DNA of 9,629 nucleotides from Desulfobacterales bacterium. GTDB taxonomy: Bacteria; Desulfobacterota; Desulfobacteria; Desulfobacterales; UBA5852. This document shows, one piece after another, positions 5,533 to 9,629 of this stretch. Both the position numbers and the translations under genes were made by a program. The notes beneath the pieces are model-generated. The model made no database searches. It was not told the DNA's origin and saw only the letters and a list, made by a program, of their open reading frames with translations. The DNA is taken from the NCBI GenBank assembly GCA_016735415.1, contig JAERRP010000584.1:1-9629 (forward strand). Direction: 5' to 3'. Numbering within the stretch: the stretch's first letter is position 1; each line of letters begins with the position of its first letter.

Positions 5533-7188
5533 ATGAGCCCAACGGATTGCATGAGGCCGACCTTGAATCGTAAAACAGGGCCAAGCGACACCCGACCAGA
5601 CCAATCCACCGCCTGGCGTCAGCCGCCGGAAACCCGGCGCCCCATCGACCGCTCCAAATTGTTTCTGGCCCTCGTGGCGGGTTTTATCCTGACGGCCGCC
5701 TTTCCCCGAACCGGCTGGTTCGTTTTGGCCGGCCTGGGCTATGTACCGTTGTTGCTGGCCCTCCGCGACGTCGGCCCGTGGGACGGCTTTCGCCTGGGAT
5801 TGATCACCGGCCTGGTCCACGCCCTGTCGCTGTTCTACTGGATCGCTTACACCATTACCACCTATGGCCATGCCCCGATGGCAACGGCCGTCGGGGTTCT
5901 GCTGCTGCTCTGTACCTATATCGCCTTTTATACGGCGGTTTTTTCCGCCCTGGCCGTTTACGCCGGGTGTGCGCCCCGTCTGACCCCGATCGCCCTGCCG
6001 GTGCTGTACGTGGCCCTGGAATACCTTCGTGGTCATTTACTGACCGGATTTCCCTGGGGATTTCTGGGTCACTCCCAATATGCCTTCCGACCCATGATTC
6101 AGATTGCGGATATCACCGGCGTCCATGGCATCTCATTCATCCTGATGCTGGTCAACGCCACGCTCTGCTTCCTGATTCTGTGGCGCGGCGGCAAAACCTG
6201 GCAGGGGCGCCCGATCAGCCTCCAAACGGCTTCAGGGTGGGGGCTGGCCACGCTGGGTATCCTGGTGGCGACCATCACTTACGGCTATGTGCGCATCGGC
6301 CAGGTCGAGCGCTACGCGGCGGCGGCCCCCAGGGTGCGCGTGGCCGTCATCCAGGGTAACATTCCCCAGACCGTCAAGTGGGATCCCGCCTTCCAGATTT
6401 CGACCACAAAAAAATACATTCGGCTATCACTGCAGGCGGCGGCCGACCGTCCTGATCTGGTGGTCTGGCCCGAAACCGCCACCCCTTTTCACATGCACCA
6501 CAATAAAGTGCTGACCGGAATGGTCAGCCGCGGCGTTCAGGCGGCCGGGATGCCCTTTGTCATCGGCAGTCCCTTCTTTATCCGGAAGGGAAAGCAGGCG
6601 GATTATTACAACAGTGCCTTTCTGGTTACCGCCGACGGGCGCATCGGCAGCCGCTACGACAAGGCCCACCTGGTGCCTTTCGGCGAGTACGTCCCGCTGC
6701 GACGTTGGCTGCCCTTCGTGGGCAAGCTGGTGGCGCAGGTGGGCGATTTCATGGCCGGCCGGCCGGGCCAGGTCCTGCACTGGCAGAACCACCGGCTGGC
6801 GCCCCTGATCTGCTACGAGGCCATTTTCCCCGAGCTGACCCGGGCCGCCGTACAAAACGGCGCCGACCTGCTGATCAATCTGACCAATGACGCCTGGTAC
6901 GGCCGCACCAGTGCCCCTTACCAGCATCTATCGCTCTGTGTTTTTCGCGCCGTCGAGAGCCGGCGCAGTTTCATCCGGGCGGCCAATACCGGCATCAGCG
7001 GGTTCATCGATCCCTCCGGCAAAATTGAAACCCCCACCGGCCTGTTCGTCGATGCCATTGCAAGCCGGGAAGTGGCGACCCTCACGACCAAAACCGTCTA
7101 TTCCCGGATCGGGGATGCCTTCGCCTATGTATGCCTCGTCGCGGCAGCGGCCCTGGTGATCGCGGCGAGGATGATCCCGAACCGGTAG
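5533..7188 (+). CDS. lnt: Apolipoprotein N-acyltransferase (Lnt)
   Basis: Lnt transfers an acyl chain from phospholipid to the N-terminal cysteine of lipoproteins at the periplasmic face of the inner membrane, the last step of lipoprotein maturation. The 551-residue protein has a hydrophilic N-terminal arm of about 41 residues, a multi-span membrane region (about 42-260), a nitrilase-like domain (about 265-510) and a C-terminal membrane helix (about 525-545). The catalytic triad is visible as Glu314 (WPET), Lys377 (RYDKAHLVPFGEY) and Cys427 (LICYEA), with NLTNDAWYG after it. The start is uncertain. ATG 5533 lies seven bases after the palindromic element, with TTG 5530 and ATG 5551 as alternatives, and none has a clear Shine-Dalgarno sequence. 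The frame stays open back through the whole element without any other usual start codon. prfB follows with its own promoter. Confidence 0.93.
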   Translation: MSPTDCMRPTLNRKTGPSDTRPDQSTAWRQPPETRRPIDRSKLFLALVAGFILTAAFPRTGWFVLAGLGYVPLLLALRDVGPWDGFRLGLITGLVHALSLFYWIAYTITTYGHAPMATAVGVLLLLCTYIAFYTAVFSALAVYAGCAPRLTPIALPVLYVALEYLRGHLLTGFPWGFLGHSQYAFRPMIQIADITGVHGISFILMLVNATLCFLILWRGGKTWQGRPISLQTASGWGLATLGILVATITYGYVRIGQVERYAAAAPRVRVAVIQGNIPQTVKWDPAFQISTTKKYIRLSLQAAADRPDLVVWPETATPFHMHHNKVLTGMVSRGVQAAGMPFVIGSPFFIRKGKQADYYNSAFLVTADGRIGSRYDKAHLVPFGEYVPLRRWLPFVGKLVAQVGDFMAGRPGQVLHWQNHRLAPLICYEAIFPELTRAAVQNGADLLINLTNDAWYGRTSAPYQHLSLCVFRAVESRRSFIRAANTGISGFIDPSGKIETPTGLFVDAIASREVATLTTKTVYSRIGDAFAYVCLVAAAALVIAARMIPNR

Positions 7189-7244
7189 AGCCCGCGACAC
7201 CTGTCGCCGACCACGCATCTGTTTGTCCGTTTTCGGATAACCGC

Positions 7245-7273
7245 TTGAAGATCCACAGCGGTTGGACTATATT
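7245..7273 (+). promoter_or_regulatory. Probable prfB promoter
   Basis: TTGAAG (7245-7250) and TATATT (7268-7273) are spaced by exactly 17 bases, which gives four of six and five of six matches to the sigma70 consensus. A perfect 7-bp inverted repeat, AACCGCT (7239-7245) and AGCGGTT (7257-7263), covers the -35 box and spacer. It could be an operator or the remnant of an lnt 3' hairpin without a T-run. Transcription would begin near 7280, about 80 bases before prfB. Confidence 0.5.
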
Positions 7274-7361
7274 TACGGTTCTAAAATCAAGATCCATACT
7301 AAACATCGGCCACCGGTTTGTGTCAGCGATCGGTTCGACCGTTTTAATGGAGGTAAGGCCT

Positions 7362-8469
7362 ATGGCTTCCGAAATCAAACAGACCCTGCAGGACGTTCGC
7401 AAGCGACTCAACCAGATCAAGGAGTATCTTTGACCTGCCGACCCTTGAACGACGTCTCCAGGAGCTGGAAAGCATTATTGCCAGGCCCGGATTCTGGGAC
7501 ACTCCCGAACAAACCAAGCCGCTACTGAAAGAACGCACCGCCGTCGTCTCCAGGCTGGACTGCTTCAAGACGCTTCAGCAGGACATCGACGATAACGATG
7601 TCCTGCTGGAAATGGCCCTCGAAGAGTCGGACGCGGACACCCTCGCCGAAATCGACGGTAACCTGAAGGTCATCGACGCCGGGATTGAGGATTTCTCTCT
7701 GAGCCTGATGCTCGATGGCGAAAACGACGCCAACAATGCCATCGTCTCGATCAATGCCGGGGCCGGCGGCACCGAAGCCCAGGATTGGGCCGAGATGCTG
7801 TTTCGCATGTATGTCCGCTGGGTGGAACGTCACGGCTACAAATCGGATATCATCGATTTTCAGCCCGGCGACGAAGCCGGTATTAAAAGCGTGACATTTA
7901 CGGCCGAAGGGGAAAATGCTTACGGCTATCTCAAGTCGGAGAAGGGGGTTCACCGCCTGGTGCGGATTTCACCTTTTAACGCCAGCGGCAAGCGGCATAC
8001 ATCATTTGCCTCGGTGTTCGTCTACCCGGAACTCGACCAGGAGGTCAATATCGAGATCGATGATAAAGACCTGCGCGTCGACGTCTACCGCGCCAGCGGG
8101 GCCGGTGGCCAGCATGTCAACAAAACCAGCAGTGCCGTACGCATCACCCATTTGCCCAGTGGCATCGTGGTGCAGTGCCAGCAGGAGAAATCACAGCACC
8201 GCAACCGTGACATGGCCATGAAAGTGCTTAAATCGCGTCTCTACGAGCAGGAAATGCAGAAGCAGGAAGCCGAGATGCAGAAGGTCCACGACAGCAAGGA
8301 CGACATCGCCTGGGGCCGCCAGATTCGCTCCTATGTCCTGCACCCTTACCAGATGGTCAAGGACCACCGCATCAACAAGGAAATCGGCAATGTCAACGAA
8401 GTGCTGGACGGCGGTATAGACCCCTTTATCGACGGCTGGCTTCTGTCGCAGCGCAAGGAGAGGCGTTAA
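7362..8469 (+). CDS. prfB: Peptide chain release factor 2 (RF2), read through a programmed +1 frameshift
   Basis: RF2 recognises UGA and UAA stop codons and triggers peptide release on the ribosome. The gene starts at ATG 7362 after GGAGG (7349-7353), reads 23 codons to an in-frame TGA (7431-7433), then shifts +1 and continues from GAC at 7432 to TAA at 8467-8469, giving 368 residues, close to the usual 365. The coding join is 7362-7430 plus 7432-8469. The anticodon-like SPF motif for stop recognition is at 203-205. The peptidyl-transferase motif GGQ is at 248-250 within SGAGGQHVN, with Ala244 at the position occupied by Thr246 in E. coli K-12. The reading break is normal regulation of this family, not a mutation. 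The HD-domain gene overlaps its stop codon. Confidence 0.96.
7419..7434 (+). promoter_or_regulatory. RF2 autoregulatory +1 frameshift site
   Basis: The site has the classical order: an internal Shine-Dalgarno AAGGAG (7419-7424), TAT, the slippery codon CTT (7428-7430), then TGA followed by C (7431-7434). When RF2 is scarce the ribosome slips from CTT to TTT and continues in the +1 frame; when RF2 is plentiful it terminates at TGA. This matches the E. coli site in layout. Confidence 0.95.
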
Positions 8470-9143
8470 TGCCGTCCGGCGGCCGGCAATCTTCCAGGGT
8501 AGGTCGAATCGCAATGCCGAACACTGACGATAGCGCTCCGGATGCCGGGGCCATATTGAAGGCCTACTACCGGCCCGGATCGAAGATATATGATCTCCTG
8601 CAGCGCCACGGAGAGCAGGTGGGAGTTAAAGCACGGCGGGCGGCGGGCCGTGTCAGCCACCTCAAGCCCGACCTGGATTTCATTGGCGCGGCCGCCCTCC
8701 TGCACGACATTGGCATATTCCTGACTCAAACGCCGCAGCTGGGATGCCATGGCCGGTATCCCTACATCTGCCACGGCTATCTGGGCCGTCAGCTGCTGGA
8801 GGACCGGGGACTGCCGCGGCACGCCCTGGTTTGTGAACGGCACGTGGGTGTTGGCATCACGGTCGAAGACATCCGGACCCGGAACCTGCCTCTTCCGGCC
8901 CGGGACATGCGCCCCGTCACCATCGAAGAAAAGCTGGTCTGCTACGCCGACAAGTTCTACTCCAAGACCAACGGCCACTGCGGACGTGAGAAGACCTTTG
9001 CGGAGATCGTCCACAAGCTGAAAAAATACAGCCGGCGGCAGTCGGAGACATTCATCCGATGGGCCGGGCAGTACGAGGGCATCTTTCTGAATGCCGATGG
9101 CGGTCGAACCGCGCCACCGCAGCGGGGTAAAATTGCATTTTAA
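8469..9143 (+). CDS. HD-domain protein, probable metal-dependent phosphohydrolase
   Basis: The 224-residue protein carries the HD superfamily ligand set: His47 (RHGEQV), His79-Asp80 in LLHDIG, a further His125 (CERHVG) and Asp161 (YADKFYS). These proteins hydrolyse phosphoesters, often of nucleotides, using one or two metal ions; the substrate here cannot be read from the sequence. The first 25 or so residues are a poorly conserved extension. The ATG at 8469 overlaps the prfB stop (TAATG) and has AAGGAG at 8455-8460, so translational coupling with prfB is likely; an internal ATG at 8514 has a weaker site. No second domain or membrane segment is visible. It lies between prfB and thiE in a compact + strand operon. 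Confidence 0.87.
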   Translation: MPSGGRQSSRVGRIAMPNTDDSAPDAGAILKAYYRPGSKIYDLLQRHGEQVGVKARRAAGRVSHLKPDLDFIGAAALLHDIGIFLTQTPQLGCHGRYPYICHGYLGRQLLEDRGLPRHALVCERHVGVGITVEDIRTRNLPLPARDMRPVTIEEKLVCYADKFYSKTNGHCGREKTFAEIVHKLKKYSRRQSETFIRWAGQYEGIFLNADGGRTAPPQRGKIAF

Positions 9144-9629
9144 CGCGTCGCTCCGATTCTGTTTTATTACCGATGACCAAACGACCGGCATCGCGCCGAC
9201 CGAACAGGTCAGGGCGGCGATTAAGGGCGGGGCCACCTTTATCCAGTACCGCCGCAAGAATTTCACCGGCAGCTGGTATGAAGAAGCCGCCGCGATCTGC
9301 AATCTTTGCCGTCTCAACCAGGTTCCTTTCGTCATCAACGACCACGTGCTTCTGGCTAAAGCCGTCCAGGCCGACGGGGTTCACCTGGGCCAGGACGATG
9401 AAAAACCGGACACGGCGCGACGCATCCTGGGCCCCCGGGCCATTATCGGCATTTCCGTTTCCAACCTGGAAGAACTGGCGCGGACCGATCTGACCCCGTG
9501 CGATTACGTGGGCAGCGGCCCGGTCTTTGCGACCGGCACCAAGGCCGATGTCAAACCGGTGCGGGGACTGGCGGGACTGAAAGAAATGACGGCGCGGATT
9601 CCCCTGCCGGTGGTGGCCATTGGCGGGAT
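9133..9629 (+). CDS. thiE: Thiamine phosphate synthase (ThiE family), cut by window end
   Basis: ThiE joins hydroxymethylpyrimidine diphosphate and thiazole phosphate to give thiamine phosphate. About 165 residues are present; the 3' end is missing. The family motifs appear in order: the substrate-binding IQYRRK (Arg40, Lys42), INDHV (Asn69-Asp70), ADGVHLGQDD (80-89, Mg-binding Asp), the phosphate loop VGSGPVFATGTK (126-137) and the start of VVAIGG. The TGTK motif favours a true ThiE over TenI. The chosen start is TTG 9133 after GGGG (9124-9127), which places ITD near the usual distance from the N-terminus. An in-frame ATG at 9097 would add 12 residues but lacks a well-placed ribosome binding site. 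The gene overlaps the HD gene by 11 bases with this start and probably shares its transcript. Confidence 0.88.
   Translation, partial: MHFNASLRFCFITDDQTTGIAPTEQVRAAIKGGATFIQYRRKNFTGSWYEEAAAICNLCRLNQVPFVINDHVLLAKAVQADGVHLGQDDEKPDTARRILGPRAIIGISVSNLEELARTDLTPCDYVGSGPVFATGTKADVKPVRGLAGLKEMTARIPLPVVAIGG

Noticed and set aside
7131..8469. prfB read as a short ORF plus a truncated RF2, or as a pseudogene
   Set aside because: The break is the standard programmed frameshift site, and both parts join into a normal-length RF2.
1..9629. CRISPR array, tRNA or rRNA genes, insertion sequence or transposase
   Set aside because: No regularly spaced repeats, no recognisable tRNA or rRNA sequence and no transposase frame were seen on either strand; the only mobile-like item is the palindrome at 5405-5526.

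Overview
The window is a GC-rich bacterial chromosome segment, with an AT-richer left edge in roughly the first 230 bases. Its protein sequences and gene set (an orphan FMN/Fe-S glutamate-synthase-like protein, a GdhA-like protein, a tandem ACT protein, lnt-prfB-HD-thiE) suggest a Desulfobacterota, probably a sulfate reducer of the Desulfobacterales. That placement is inference from recalled family resemblance; no rRNA or other marker is present.

Left (1-924): no gene that I can support. It holds a hairpin at 271-300, a possible promoter with an overlapping inverted repeat near 595-622, and a leader of about 300 bases. Centre-left (925-3893, + strand): two tightly spaced genes, a glutamate-synthase-like FMN protein with an N-terminal CxxCxxxCxxxC cluster, then a GdhA homologue 35 bases downstream. 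The GdhA homologue keeps its fold, length and nucleotide-binding motif, but the catalytic Lys and Asp and several other near-invariant active-site residues are replaced. This pair is the best candidate in the window for an undescribed function.

Centre (3990-4835, - strand): an ACT-domain protein followed by a small Cys-rich, probably metal-binding orphan protein, converging on the GdhA-like gene. Between the ACT gene and lnt lie about 700 non-coding bases. They hold an inverted repeat near the ACT leader, a strong sigma70-type promoter followed about 135 bases later by an intrinsic terminator (a small RNA or an attenuated lnt leader), and a 122-bp palindromic repeat element that ends directly against the lnt start codon.

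Right (5533-9629, + strand): lnt (apolipoprotein N-acyltransferase); prfB (release factor 2) with its own promoter and a classical programmed +1 frameshift; an HD-domain phosphohydrolase translationally coupled to prfB; and a thiE-type thiamine phosphate synthase cut by the window end. The last three are packed with overlapping ends and form a probable operon.
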